From JAVWIF01 sp036639635 (lineage in GTDB: Bacteria > Bacillota_I > Bacilli_A > Erysipelotrichales > Erysipelotrichaceae), in the NCBI GenBank assembly GCA_036639635.1, contig JAVWIF010000026.1, positions 1-22,693 of the forward strand: a stretch of DNA of 22,693 bases. Direction: 5' to 3'. The position numbers and the translations under genes were made by a program. The notes beneath the pieces were generated by a model that saw only the letters and a program-made list of their open reading frames with translations, searched no databases and was not told the DNA's origin. Position 1 is the first letter of the stretch. Every line of letters begins with the position of its first letter. Shown here piece after piece: positions 13,559-21,178 of this stretch.

Positions 13559-15837
13559 AGGACATGCTCACTTCGATTGATAATATCATCTTGAATGGCT
13601 TTACTTAGTTCAATAAACATAGCACTATAACCAGCTACGCGCACCACTAAATCTTTATGATTTTCAGGATGTTTTTGAGCATCTAACAAGGTTTCTTTTT
13701 TAACAACATTAAACTGAATATGTTGAAGTTTAAGGCGTGAAAAACTCTTTAAATAAGCAATTAATTTTTGAATACCTTCCTCATGTGCTAAGGTAGAAGG
13801 TGAAAACTTAACATTTAACAAGCTCCCATTTGAATTCAAGATGTTATCTAATTTGCTTACGCTTTTTAAACTGGCACTAGGACCATTGTGATCACGCCCT
13901 ACCATTGGTGATAATCCACCATCAGCTAATTGTTCATGCGCGTTTCTTCCATCTGCACTTGCTCCTACTCCTGCTCCTAGTGGAATATGGGCACTTACAG
14001 TATAAGAACCTGGGTGGAAATAACCACCACGAGGATTTTGATAAGCAGCAACACTTTCACCATAAAAAGATAAAAACTCACTACCTAAAACGTCTACTTC
14101 ATCGATATCATTTCCGTATTTTGGATATTTATTAAGAAAGAATTGACGTAGCGCTTCTTGCCCTTCCCAATTGTTTTTAAGAATTGATAATAAATCTTGG
14201 TAGGATAGTTTGTGTTCGTCAAAAACACTTTTTTTAATCACATATAAAGAGTCTGCTAGATTTGGAATACCAATACCTTGTACACCAGAAAAATTATAAA
14301 TCGCACCACCTTCACTAACATCTTTGCCTGACTCAATACAGCCATCAATAAAAGTAGATAAGAAAGGAGTAGGCGCGCATTCTTTATGGGCTAGTTCACA
14401 AGTATTACTGCCCTCTACCATGAAAGTTATATAGGTAGCTATATTTGCCTTAATTGCATCTTTAAACGCTCCAAAAGAAGAAAAACCATGAGGGTGTTCT
14501 AACATTGTAATTTCCATGCACTTTAATAAATTAAACATCGCAATATCATGTAACCCATAAGTTTTTGCAGGAATACTTAATTCTACACAACCAACGACCG
14601 CATAATCACGAGCATCGCCTAAGCTTACACCACGATTTACATAAGCTAGAATATTGGCTTCATCATTAAATATTTGTGGAAGACCATGACCTAAACGAAT
14701 TGTTTGGGCAGCTAGCCTCCAAAGTTCATAAGGGGTTTGTTCATGAACGCGTACACTTAAATTGGGCTGTGGTAAGGCAATATCTTTATATAAATCTAAT
14801 AAAAGTAGCGATAATTCATTTGTACAATCTTTGCCATGTCTATCAACGCCTCCAACCATTAAGGTATAACCAATAGGAAAACCTGCAAAGAACTTTGCAC
14901 TTAGACTACTACGTAAAGCAACAATGGAATTGAACTTTAGATATAAGCATAACAAGAGTTCTTCAATCTCTTCATGATGTTCTTTTGCGTGTTGATAGAA
15001 AGGATACATATATTGATCGAAGCGTCCAACTGAAATTGAACTAGCATTAGATTCATGTTGAAAGATAACACAGCTTATCCAAAATAGTTGGATCGCTTCT
15101 TGAAAGGATGTTGGTTTATCATAAGCAATTGCGCGTAGTGTTTGTTCCATTTTAATGAGTTCATGTTTACGTTTTAATTCAGTTGTGCTTACTTGTTTTT
15201 CATGTACAAAAGACGCATAACGTAATACATATTGAATCGCAGCTTCTAAGCTAATTACACTGGCTTGATAAAAAGTATTGTTTGGATTACTTATTAACTT
15301 TGCTTTAACATCTTGTAGCAAAGCGCCAAAGCCTTTATGTAATAATAATTGATAATCAGGAATGATATGACCCTGTCCTTTATCACTTTGATTAATCGCA
15401 ATGATATTGGTTGCTACAGCAATGTTTACTTCTTCACTCACATGCTGATTATAATAATCTTTTAAGGAATGCGATTTCCAGTAAGGATATAAGTTATCTC
15501 GATAATAAGCCTTATCTTCTTTACTAATCGTAAATTTATCCTGTGGTCGTGTTTCAAATTCATCAAGTTCATCAAGAATCCAATAAGGTGACATTTCAGG
15601 AGATACAATCCCACTACGAGCAAATTCACTACGATTTCCTACTAATAAATCTTGATCATCTAACACAAGTTTATGATGTTCTAGAATATGAGCCAAAGCA
15701 AGAGCACGTCGAATTTGGATATGTTTACCAGCGCTTTGTTGAAAGCTTTCGGTATATAAAATAGCACGCTCAAGTGAAATTATACGAGGATGTTCAAATA
15801 AAGAAGCTTTAATTTGTGCGGTACGTGTTGATAACAT
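13555..15837 (-). CDS. Glycyl radical enzyme, dehydratase-like (PflD/YbiW type), module 2
   Basis: 760 residues. The glycyl radical motif is RVAGYSAMF (Gly736). The active-site cysteine is Cys417 in VVGCVEL, with Glu419, the Cys-Val-Glu pattern of glycerol, propanediol and hydroxyproline dehydratases and choline lyase. GQGHIIPDY (154-162) carries a His that in glycerol dehydratase contacts the substrate. SNASSISVGRFDQYMYPFY (263-281) is the block that in E. coli PflD/YbiW reads ESNGH-ISPGRFDQYMYPFY. A diol or polyol dehydratase role is likely, but no diol-specific genes (propanediol oxidoreductase, microcompartment shell) are present. It is the first gene of a leftward operon with its activase and an aldolase, divergent from a DeoR gene. 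Confidence 0.92.
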   Translation of the reverse strand: MLSTRTAQIKASLFEHPRIISLERAILYTESFQQSAGKHIQIRRALALAHILEHHKLVLDDQDLLVGNRSEFARSGIVSPEMSPYWILDELDEFETRPQDKFTISKEDKAYYRDNLYPYWKSHSLKDYYNQHVSEEVNIAVATNIIAINQSDKGQGHIIPDYQLLLHKGFGALLQDVKAKLISNPNNTFYQASVISLEAAIQYVLRYASFVHEKQVSTTELKRKHELIKMEQTLRAIAYDKPTSFQEAIQLFWISCVIFQHESNASSISVGRFDQYMYPFYQHAKEHHEEIEELLLCLYLKFNSIVALRSSLSAKFFAGFPIGYTLMVGGVDRHGKDCTNELSLLLLDLYKDIALPQPNLSVRVHEQTPYELWRLAAQTIRLGHGLPQIFNDEANILAYVNRGVSLGDARDYAVVGCVELSIPAKTYGLHDIAMFNLLKCMEITMLEHPHGFSSFGAFKDAIKANIATYITFMVEGSNTCELAHKECAPTPFLSTFIDGCIESGKDVSEGGAIYNFSGVQGIGIPNLADSLYVIKKSVFDEHKLSYQDLLSILKNNWEGQEALRQFFLNKYPKYGNDIDEVDVLGSEFLSFYGESVAAYQNPRGGYFHPGSYTVSAHIPLGAGVGASADGRNAHEQLADGGLSPMVGRDHNGPSASLKSVSKLDNILNSNGSLLNVKFSPSTLAHEEGIQKLIAYLKSFSRLKLQHIQFNVVKKETLLDAQKHPENHKDLVVRVAGYSAMFIELSKAIQDDIINRSEHVL

Positions 15838-15864
15838 AAAAGCACCTCTTTCTTATTCTTTATC

Positions 15865-15893
15865 ATTTTATCTTATTTATTATCACTTTACAA
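15865..15893 (-). promoter_or_regulatory. Promoter of the module 2 GRE operon (leftward)
   Basis: On the minus strand, TTGTAA (15888-15893) and TAAAAT (15865-15870) are separated by 17 bases. TATC or TATT elements recur around it (15861, 15869, 15881), possible operator half-sites. AGAGGTGC lies upstream of the GRE start. Confidence 0.5.
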
Positions 15894-15900
15894 CAGTTTT

Positions 15901-15940
15901 TATTGATTTTTATTATTTTATATTGTTTTAACTTGTTTTA
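15901..15940 (+). repeat. Tandem 10-bp direct repeats, probable operator of the second DeoR protein
   Basis: Four consecutive 10-base units align: TATTGATTTT, TATTATTTTA, TATTGTTTTA and ACTTGTTTTA, with the preceding CAACAGTTTT (15891-15900) as a weaker fifth. They lie between the divergent GRE and DeoR promoters. The 10-bp phase is the same as at 7657-7696 but the sequence differs, so the two regulators should have distinct targets. Confidence 0.5.
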
Positions 15941-15949
15941 GTGTATACT
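15921..15949 (+). promoter_or_regulatory. Promoter of the second DeoR-nanE operon
   Basis: TATACT at 15944-15949 is preceded by TG. The -35 is poor (TATTGT, 15921-15926, 17-base spacer) and lies inside the direct repeats, which suggests autoregulation. Confidence 0.45.
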
Positions 15950-15977
15950 ATAGATATTGATATGAGGTGAGAATATT

Positions 15978-16739
15978 ATGTTTACCAAAGAAAGACATGC
16001 CCAAATAATAGAAATGTTACAAGATGGTGGAAAAGTAAAAGTTAAAGAATTAAGTGAATTGTTTCAAGTAAGTGAGGATTGTATTCGAAAAGATTTAAAA
16101 CAATTAGAATCTAAAAACTTGTGTAAACGTGTGTATGGAGGAGCGATGGTGGATAGTGATCTCTTATTGACGCGAAATATATTTGAACGTAAAGATCAAG
16201 ATAAGGATGTTAAAAAAGAAATCGCACAAAAAGCATATGCATTGATACGAGATGGAGAGACAATCTTTTTGGATGTTTCAACGACCAATATCTATTTAGC
16301 ACAATTATTAGCAAGAGGAGAAAAACATTGTATTGTAATATCTAATATGATTGATATTCTTCAAATACTTGCAAAGAATCCTTTATTAACAGTAATTGGT
16401 ACAGGAGGAAATGTGAACTTAGAATTAAATGGTTTTGTGGGTGCTTTAACAAAACATATTCTAGAGCAGCATACCTTTGATCGTTGTTTTATAGGAACAC
16501 TTGGAATCGATAAAAGTTTTCAATATTTAACGACGTTTGATTTAGATGATGGTTTAATCAAAGAATGTGTAATTAAAAATTCATTACATAACTATGTAGT
16601 AATGGATTCTCATAAGTTTACACAGGCTGGAAATTACAAGTTTATAAAGTTAGAAGCAATTGATTTTATTATTACTGATTCGAAAATGAGTGAAGAAGTT
16701 CGAAAAAATTTACATAAAAAGCAGATAAAGTACATGTAA
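15978..16739 (+). CDS. DeoR family transcriptional regulator, module 2
   Basis: 253 residues. The helix-turn-helix is at about 6-58 (VKVKELSELFQVSEDCIRKD, then LCKRVYGGAM). The DeoRC sensor domain, about 75-245, shows IFLDVSTTN, IVISNM, VIGTGGNVN and YVVMDSHKF. It is the same length and type as the module 1 regulator but clearly diverged in both domains. Divergent from the GRE operon and followed after 38 bases by nanE, it most likely controls both in response to a phosphosugar. GAGGTGAG precedes the start. Confidence 0.9.
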   Translation: MFTKERHAQIIEMLQDGGKVKVKELSELFQVSEDCIRKDLKQLESKNLCKRVYGGAMVDSDLLLTRNIFERKDQDKDVKKEIAQKAYALIRDGETIFLDVSTTNIYLAQLLARGEKHCIVISNMIDILQILAKNPLLTVIGTGGNVNLELNGFVGALTKHILEQHTFDRCFIGTLGIDKSFQYLTTFDLDDGLIKECVIKNSLHNYVVMDSHKFTQAGNYKFIKLEAIDFIITDSKMSEEVRKNLHKKQIKYM

Positions 16740-16777
16740 TATGGTATATTTATTATAGAAAACAGGAGGGTATTCGA

Positions 16778-17443
16778 ATGTTAAAAGAAGTTAAAGGGAA
16801 ACTAATCATTTCCTGTCAGGCATTACCTGATGAACCACTACATTCCCCATTTATTATGGGAAGAATGGCACTTGCTGCTTATCAAGGAGGCGCATCTGGG
16901 ATTCGCGCTCAAAGTATGGCAGATATTTTAGAAATTCAAAAAAATGTTGATTTACCAATTATTGGAATTGTAAAAAGAAACTATGATGATTCTGATATTT
17001 ACATCACTCCAACTAAAAAAGAAGTAGATGAATTGTTAGCTACGAACTGTGCTATGATTGCATTAGATGCAACAAATCGTACACGACCTAATGGTGAAAA
17101 AATTGAAGATTTAGTCAATTATATTAAATCTAAAGGGATAGAAACAATGGCAGATTGTTCTACTTTTGAAGAATGTGTAGAAGCGCAACGAATTGGTTTT
17201 GATTGTGTCTCAACAACTCTTTGTGGCTATACACCATATAGCGTAAATGTAGAAGGTCCAAATATTGAACTAATTAAAAAACTAGTTGCTACTATTAAAA
17301 TCCCTGTTTTAGCAGAAGGAAAAATAAATACTCCTGAAGACTTACGTGCAGTGTTAGATGCTGGTGCATATTGTGCGGTTGTTGGTGGAGCTATCACGCG
17401 TCCTCAAAATATTGCAAAACGATTTAGTGAAGTCGTTAAATAA
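16778..17443 (+). CDS. nanE: N-acetylmannosamine-6-phosphate 2-epimerase, module 2
   Basis: 221 residues, usual length, with a strong AGGAGGG site. All expected catalytic positions are present, with the same numbering as the Clostridium perfringens enzyme as I recall it: Gln14 (ISCQA), Arg43 (GIRA), Lys66 (GIVKRNY), Asp126 (MADCST) and Glu180 (LAEGKINTP). DATNRTRP (97-104), TTLCGYT (146-152) and VVGGAITRP (201-209) are canonical. The family converts ManNAc-6-phosphate to GlcNAc-6-phosphate in sialic acid and ManNAc use. None of the other nan or nag genes are in the window. Instead it is co-transcribed with a DeoR regulator facing a GRE operon, so its role here may be in that pathway. Confidence 0.9.
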   Translation: MLKEVKGKLIISCQALPDEPLHSPFIMGRMALAAYQGGASGIRAQSMADILEIQKNVDLPIIGIVKRNYDDSDIYITPTKKEVDELLATNCAMIALDATNRTRPNGEKIEDLVNYIKSKGIETMADCSTFEECVEAQRIGFDCVSTTLCGYTPYSVNVEGPNIELIKKLVATIKIPVLAEGKINTPEDLRAVLDAGAYCAVVGGAITRPQNIAKRFSEVVK

Positions 17444-17445
17444 CA

Positions 17446-17475
17446 AAAAGAGATAGTGTAAACTATCTTTTTTTG
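17446..17475 (+). terminator. Terminator after nanE
   Basis: AGATAGT (17451-17457) and ACTATCT (17462-17468) pair around GTAA, followed by a run of T to 17474. Confidence 0.8.
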
Positions 17476-17560
17476 TATATGTTGAGTATAGTGATCATAT
17501 AGGTATTTGTAAATATATGATGTAGTTGTATATAAAAGGACACTTTCAATAACCTTTTTC

Positions 17561-17591
17561 TTTACAATTGTAGCAGATAAAGTGGTACAAT
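17561..17591 (+). promoter_or_regulatory. Extended -10 promoter of the HdeD-like gene
   Basis: TGGTACAAT (17583-17591) is an extended -10; TTTACA (17561-17566) is a possible -35 but with a long 19-base spacer. GTGGAGGAA is the ribosome-binding site before ATG 17618. Confidence 0.5.
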
Positions 17592-17617
17592 AGTAAGCGA
17601 TAAGTGGAGGAATTGTT

Positions 17618-18175
17618 ATGATATTTACAAAAGCATATGTACAAAAATTAAAACTAAATGGAATGCTACAATCTTTTTTGTGGTTATTATTAGGAATTAT
17701 CTTATTGGCTGTGTTTGAATCAGCTCCAGTTGAAGTTTCTTATATTGCAGGTACACTGTTGATGATTCAAGGCATTGGACAATTAATTTTATTTATTCAA
17801 GAAGATGAACGATTTAAATATAGCCTATTAAGTTTAGGTCATTGTATTTGTGCGTGTTTTTTAGGAACTTGGTCATTAACTTGTCCTAGAGAAGCTTTAC
17901 AATCAATGTATATGATATTGGCTTTTATTACGTTGCTACATGGGATAGAAGATATTATAATCTCTGTTAGACTACGTATGTTAAAGTTTGACAAATGGTG
18001 GATTGCTGCTATATTTACAACCATTGCTATTGGCTTTTCTTTGTTATTAATTATCTTTCCTCATAACAAACAAATTCTAATGTTTACTTCATTTAATATG
18101 ATTTTAAATGCTCTTTGTGATTTTTGGATGTGGAGGAAACTAGAAAAAATGGCAATTATCGATATGGGTATTTAA
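17618..18175 (+). CDS. HdeD/DUF308-like integral membrane protein
   Basis: 185 residues with about six hydrophobic segments (roughly 18-35, 40-60, 68-85, 92-112, 127-146 and 150-170) arranged as repeated two-helix units, as in the HdeD/DUF308 family. Loops carry charged residues (FIQEDERFKYS, RLRMLKFDKWW). E. coli HdeD is linked to acid resistance; in Firmicutes the role is unknown. It is a single gene. Its 3' end overlaps the convergent Nudix gene by 20 bases, with no terminator between them, so the two transcripts probably overlap. Confidence 0.7.
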   Translation: MIFTKAYVQKLKLNGMLQSFLWLLLGIILLAVFESAPVEVSYIAGTLLMIQGIGQLILFIQEDERFKYSLLSLGHCICACFLGTWSLTCPREALQSMYMILAFITLLHGIEDIIISVRLRMLKFDKWWIAAIFTTIAIGFSLLLIIFPHNKQILMFTSFNMILNALCDFWMWRKLEKMAIIDMGI

Positions 18176-18728
18176 GACGATGTAAGCCATCTTGCAGAAT
18201 CTTTATATGATCAAATGCCAACGCTTCTTCACTACGTAAGCGCAATTGCGAAGCACTTTTTTGATATGTGATAAAGTGCTTTTTTTCATCATCAAATAAA
18301 GAAATTTCTTGGTCATTTTCAACGATGTTAAACCATACAGCAAGTTTTGCATCATCTTGAGCATGCGTGTACACGCAATGTTGTATTTCTGCCATATAAG
18401 CAACTGAAATTACTCGCATACGAGGGTCACGATTGACATCTCCATAAGTATATAATTGTTCTAAAGAAACATCCTTTACTCTAGTTTCTTCATATAATTC
18501 TCGCATTGCACTTTGATATAAATCTTCTTCCATATTCACAAAACCACCTGGAATTGCCCAACAGTTAAGATATGGATGATTCTTGCGTTTGATTAATAAT
18601 ACCTTTTTAGAAGGTTCCTTAACAAATACTAAAATATCCACGGTAATGGATGGCTTTTCATATTGTTTTGGTTCATAATTTGCTAAAAACTCTTTCTCAG
18701 TTCTACCTTTTTCATCTATTTGTTCCAT
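18156..18728 (-). CDS. Nudix hydrolase
   Basis: 190 residues. The Nudix domain occupies about 28-150. The Nudix box begins GFVNMEEDLYQSAM and continues RELYEETRV, so the metal-binding RE and EE residues are present, but the usual Gly of EExG is Arg. IPGGF and LLIKRKNHPYLNCWA precede it, typical of ADP-ribose pyrophosphatase-like or NADQ-type members. It presumably hydrolyses a nucleoside diphosphate derivative; the substrate is not predictable. The leftward single gene has AGGAGGA 8 bases before its ATG and an extended -10 promoter. Confidence 0.85.
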   Translation of the reverse strand: MEQIDEKGRTEKEFLANYEPKQYEKPSITVDILVFVKEPSKKVLLIKRKNHPYLNCWAIPGGFVNMEEDLYQSAMRELYEETRVKDVSLEQLYTYGDVNRDPRMRVISVAYMAEIQHCVYTHAQDDAKLAVWFNIVENDQEISLFDDEKKHFITYQKSASQLRLRSEEALAFDHIKILQDGLHRLKYPYR

Positions 18729-18751
18729 CGTTTACGTCCTCCTATATGGAT

Positions 18752-18760
18752 AGTATACCA
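18752..18760 (-). promoter_or_regulatory. Extended -10 promoter of the Nudix gene
   Basis: On the minus strand the sequence reads TGGTATACT, an extended -10 about 24 bases before the start codon. No clear -35 is seen. Confidence 0.5.
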
Positions 18761-18845
18761 TGATAGCTTTTACTTTCTTAAGAATATTGTACTTTTAATT
18801 ATCCATAAAATGCTTTATACTAATACATAGTTGAAGGAGAATACT

Positions 18846-19301
18846 ATGAAAAAAATAATAAGTATAGTATGTTGCTCATTAGTTTTGTTATTGAGTGGAT
18901 GTAGTGGATATAGTAGAGATACAAGTGCTGGTAAATTGGAAGCTATCAGTGTTGCGAAAATGCAAGAAAAGATTGATAATAAAGAAAGTTTTGCGGTGGT
19001 ATTTACGCAAACTGCTTGTGGACATTGTATTAACTTTCAAGCCATGGTTACTCTTTACTTAGAAAATCATAATGTTACTGTTTACGATGTAGTCTTAGAT
19101 AATGAAGAAGAAGCCAAACGTGATAGTAATTTACAGTTGATTCGCAAAACATTTCCAGGTATGAATACAACACCTTCGTTATATTATGTAAAAGATGGAA
19201 AAATGGATAATGCGTTTGAGAACGGCAGTGATGGAATAACTGAAGCAAAGTTTGATTCTTGGGTACAGAACTATCAATTAGATAAAAAAACCGACAAGTA
19301 G
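18846..19301 (+). CDS. Thioredoxin-like lipoprotein with CGHC active site
   Basis: I start at ATG 18846 (151 residues), 6 bases after AAGGAG; the upstream TTG 18831 has no site. Residues 1-19 are a lipoprotein signal with lipobox LSGC (Cys19). The thioredoxin-fold domain follows: FAVVFTQTACGHCINF with the CGHC redox pair, and the cis-Pro loop NTTPSLYYV. CGHC is the sequence used by protein disulfide isomerase, so an oxidising or isomerising role for proteins outside the membrane is plausible, but a bacteriocin-accessory-like thioredoxin is another possibility. It is a single gene, ending inside its own terminator. TATACT (18816-18821) is the likely -10. Confidence 0.82.
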   Translation: MKKIISIVCCSLVLLLSGCSGYSRDTSAGKLEAISVAKMQEKIDNKESFAVVFTQTACGHCINFQAMVTLYLENHNVTVYDVVLDNEEEAKRDSNLQLIRKTFPGMNTTPSLYYVKDGKMDNAFENGSDGITEAKFDSWVQNYQLDKKTDK

Positions 19302-19327
19302 GATTCACCTATTTGTCATTTTTTTTG
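19293..19327 (+). terminator. Terminator of the thioredoxin-like gene
   Basis: GACAAGTAGG (19293-19302) and CCTATTTGTC (19308-19317) pair with one G-T around ATTCA, followed by a T run. The stop codon lies in the stem. Confidence 0.75.
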
Positions 19328-19413
19328 GAATGACAATTATGATGCATTGGATGATATGCTTATTATTTATAGAAAAAGAAAACAAAGAAAACAGCTGAAA
19401 TAGCGTATTTGTA

Positions 19414-19717
19414 TTGATAAATGTAAGTGACTTTAGTACAATGGAATAGCGATTGAAAATAATATCGCTAAGTTATGTGTAAAGGTCACTCAATGGTATT
19501 GTAAAGATAAACATAAGTGGTCTCAAAACCTTTACATCAAAAATTTAGATTATGGATTAATAAGAGGATTTTGATGGATATATTTTGCTGGTAATATATT
19601 CACAATAGGATAGTTCGCTTATATAAACACTTATTCATAATCAAAGCTAATCCTTTTGTGAGTGTTGTCATGCAAGGATGGAAAACAAGTCAAACTAAGA
19701 GGTGGCTTGTTTTTTTT
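19414..19717 (+). ncRNA. Candidate structured RNA in a 490-base gap
   Basis: Bases 19302-19794 have no convincing protein gene. A promoter-like TTGATA (19414-19419)/TACAAT (19437-19442) with a 17-base spacer is followed by several perfect stems: TAGCGAT/ATCGCTA (19447-19453, 19464-19470), TGTAAAGG/CCTTTACA (19478-19485, 19529-19536), AACACT/AGTGTT (19626-19631, 19661-19666) and ATCCTT/AAGGAT (19650-19655, 19674-19679). The last two cross each other, so they are alternative or pseudoknotted. The region ends in a terminator at 19682-19717. This predicts an RNA of about 270 bases, either free-standing or a leader of the glycosidase gene. I recognise no known RNA family. A decayed protein gene is the main alternative, as a 45-codon open stretch ends at about 19575. 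Confidence 0.35.
19682..19717 (+). terminator. Terminator at the end of the candidate RNA
   Basis: AAAACAAGTC (19682-19691) pairs with GGCTTGTTTT (19704-19713) with one G-T pair and a 12-base loop, followed by a T run. No protein gene precedes it closely, so some other transcript must end here. Confidence 0.65.
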
Positions 19718-19794
19718 AGGTAGGTGTTTAAAATTTCGGAGATTTTCCTTATTTGTAAATGCGTATGATATAGTAAAGAAAAGGAAGTGGTTGC

Positions 19795-21144
19795 ATGAAA
19801 AAACAGGTATGCTTGCTAATGGCACTGGTGCTAATGCTTAGCGTTGGAGGATGTTCAAAGGGTAAGAAAGCGGATAGTGAACCAAGTACGAATACAAAAA
19901 CAGAAGAGACAAAAGAAAAAGAATATGTTGTTGAAGGCATTATCAAAGAAGCAACTTCAACAAATATTATAGTACTTGTTAATAATGAAGAAATGGAATT
20001 TAATCATGCGGATATGAAACTTACTGGTGATATTAAAATAAATAGTAAGATTAAGATTACGTATGTTGTGAAAAATGGTGTGAATATTGCTAGAAGTGGT
20101 GTTGCTAGTGCAAGTGAAAACACGCCTGTTGCTACTACAAATCATAAAATTGATACCATGATTGCTGATATGAGTTTGGAAGAAAAGGTAGGACAAATGT
20201 TTTATGTACGTTGCCCTTCAGAAGCACAAGTAAGTGATGTTGCAAATTATCATTTAGGTGGTTATATTTTATTTGATAGAGATTTTAATGGAAAATCATT
20301 TCAACAAGTAGTTAATAATATTGCCTCTTATCAAAACAATGCCAAAATACCTTTGTTAATTGGTGTAGATGAAGAGGGAGGAAGCGTTAACCGGGTAAGT
20401 AATTATCGAGCATTTCGTGGTGTTCCTTTTTGGAGCCCTCAAGCATTATATGCCAGTGGTGGTTATGATTTAATATTATCAGATACAAAAGAAAAAGCAG
20501 CTCTATTAAAATCAATTGGTATTAATTCTAATTTAGCTCCAGTAGCAGATGTATCTACAAATCCTAATGATTTTATTAATGCACGTTCTTTTGGGAGAGA
20601 TGCTAAGCAAACATCTGAATTTATAAGTAAAGTTGTAGGCGAAATGAAAAAAGATGGTATGGGTTCTACACTGAAACATTTCCCTGGTTATGGAAATAAT
20701 GTGGATACGCACACGGGCATTTCTATTGATGAGCGTTCTTATAAAAACTTTCAACAAAATGATTTTTTACCATTTAAAGCTGGAATTGATGCTGGTGCAG
20801 ATAGTATTTTAGTTTCACATAATATTATTAATTGTATTGACGCCAATGCTCCTGCCTCACTATCTGCAAAGGTGCATGAAGTACTTCGTAAGGAATTAGG
20901 ATTTATGCGTGTTATTATGAGTGACGATTTAGCAATGGATGCTATTAAAAAGTACACAGATGCTTCAGTTGCGGCAATTAGCGCAATTAAAGCAGGAAAT
21001 GATTTGTTGATATGTAGTGATTATCGTAATCAATTACCAGCAGTAATGAAAGCTGTTCAAAATAAAGAAATAGATGAAAAACAAATAGAGGCTTCTGTTC
21101 GTAGAATTCTAGAATGGAAAACATCGTTAGGATTATTTAAGTAG
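19795..21144 (+). CDS. Glycoside hydrolase family 3 lipoprotein, NagZ-like beta-N-acetylhexosaminidase
   Basis: 449 residues. The lipoprotein signal ends in VGGC (Cys20), followed by a charged linker (to about 42) and a small beta-rich domain (about 43-105). The GH3 catalytic barrel fills about 115-449: LEEKVGQMF, VDEEGGSVNR (191-200), KHFPGYG (294-300) with DTH (His306, the general acid/base in NagZ-type enzymes), and IMSDDLAMDA with nucleophile Asp377. The KHFPG...H signature places it with beta-N-acetylglucosaminidases rather than beta-glucosidases. Anchored outside the membrane, it probably removes GlcNAc from peptidoglycan fragments. It faces the deacetylase gene tail to tail. GAAAAGGAAG precedes the start. 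A weak promoter (TATAGT, 19769-19774) may supplement the upstream transcript. Confidence 0.88.
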   Translation: MKKQVCLLMALVLMLSVGGCSKGKKADSEPSTNTKTEETKEKEYVVEGIIKEATSTNIIVLVNNEEMEFNHADMKLTGDIKINSKIKITYVVKNGVNIARSGVASASENTPVATTNHKIDTMIADMSLEEKVGQMFYVRCPSEAQVSDVANYHLGGYILFDRDFNGKSFQQVVNNIASYQNNAKIPLLIGVDEEGGSVNRVSNYRAFRGVPFWSPQALYASGGYDLILSDTKEKAALLKSIGINSNLAPVADVSTNPNDFINARSFGRDAKQTSEFISKVVGEMKKDGMGSTLKHFPGYGNNVDTHTGISIDERSYKNFQQNDFLPFKAGIDAGADSILVSHNIINCIDANAPASLSAKVHEVLRKELGFMRVIMSDDLAMDAIKKYTDASVAAISAIKAGNDLLICSDYRNQLPAVMKAVQNKEIDEKQIEASVRRILEWKTSLGLFK

Positions 21145-21145
21145 A

Positions 21146-21178
21146 AAAACAAGCTGAACGAAATGTTCAGCTTGTTTT
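21146..21178. terminator. Bidirectional terminator between glycosidase and deacetylase genes
   Basis: AAAACAAGCTGAAC (21146-21159) and GTTCAGCTTGTTTT (21165-21178) form a perfect 14-bp stem around GAAAT, with A/T ends usable in both directions. It overlaps the stop codon of the leftward gene. Confidence 0.85.

Noticed and set aside
13905..15764. Several plus-strand open frames of 66-76 codons opposite the module 2 GRE gene
   Set aside because: They are His/Leu-rich reverse complements of a well supported GRE; none has a ribosome-binding site or family motif.
19331..19399. Short plus-strand frame MTIMMHWMICLL in the 490-base gap
   Set aside because: Only 22 codons, directly after a terminator T run, with no ribosome-binding site.
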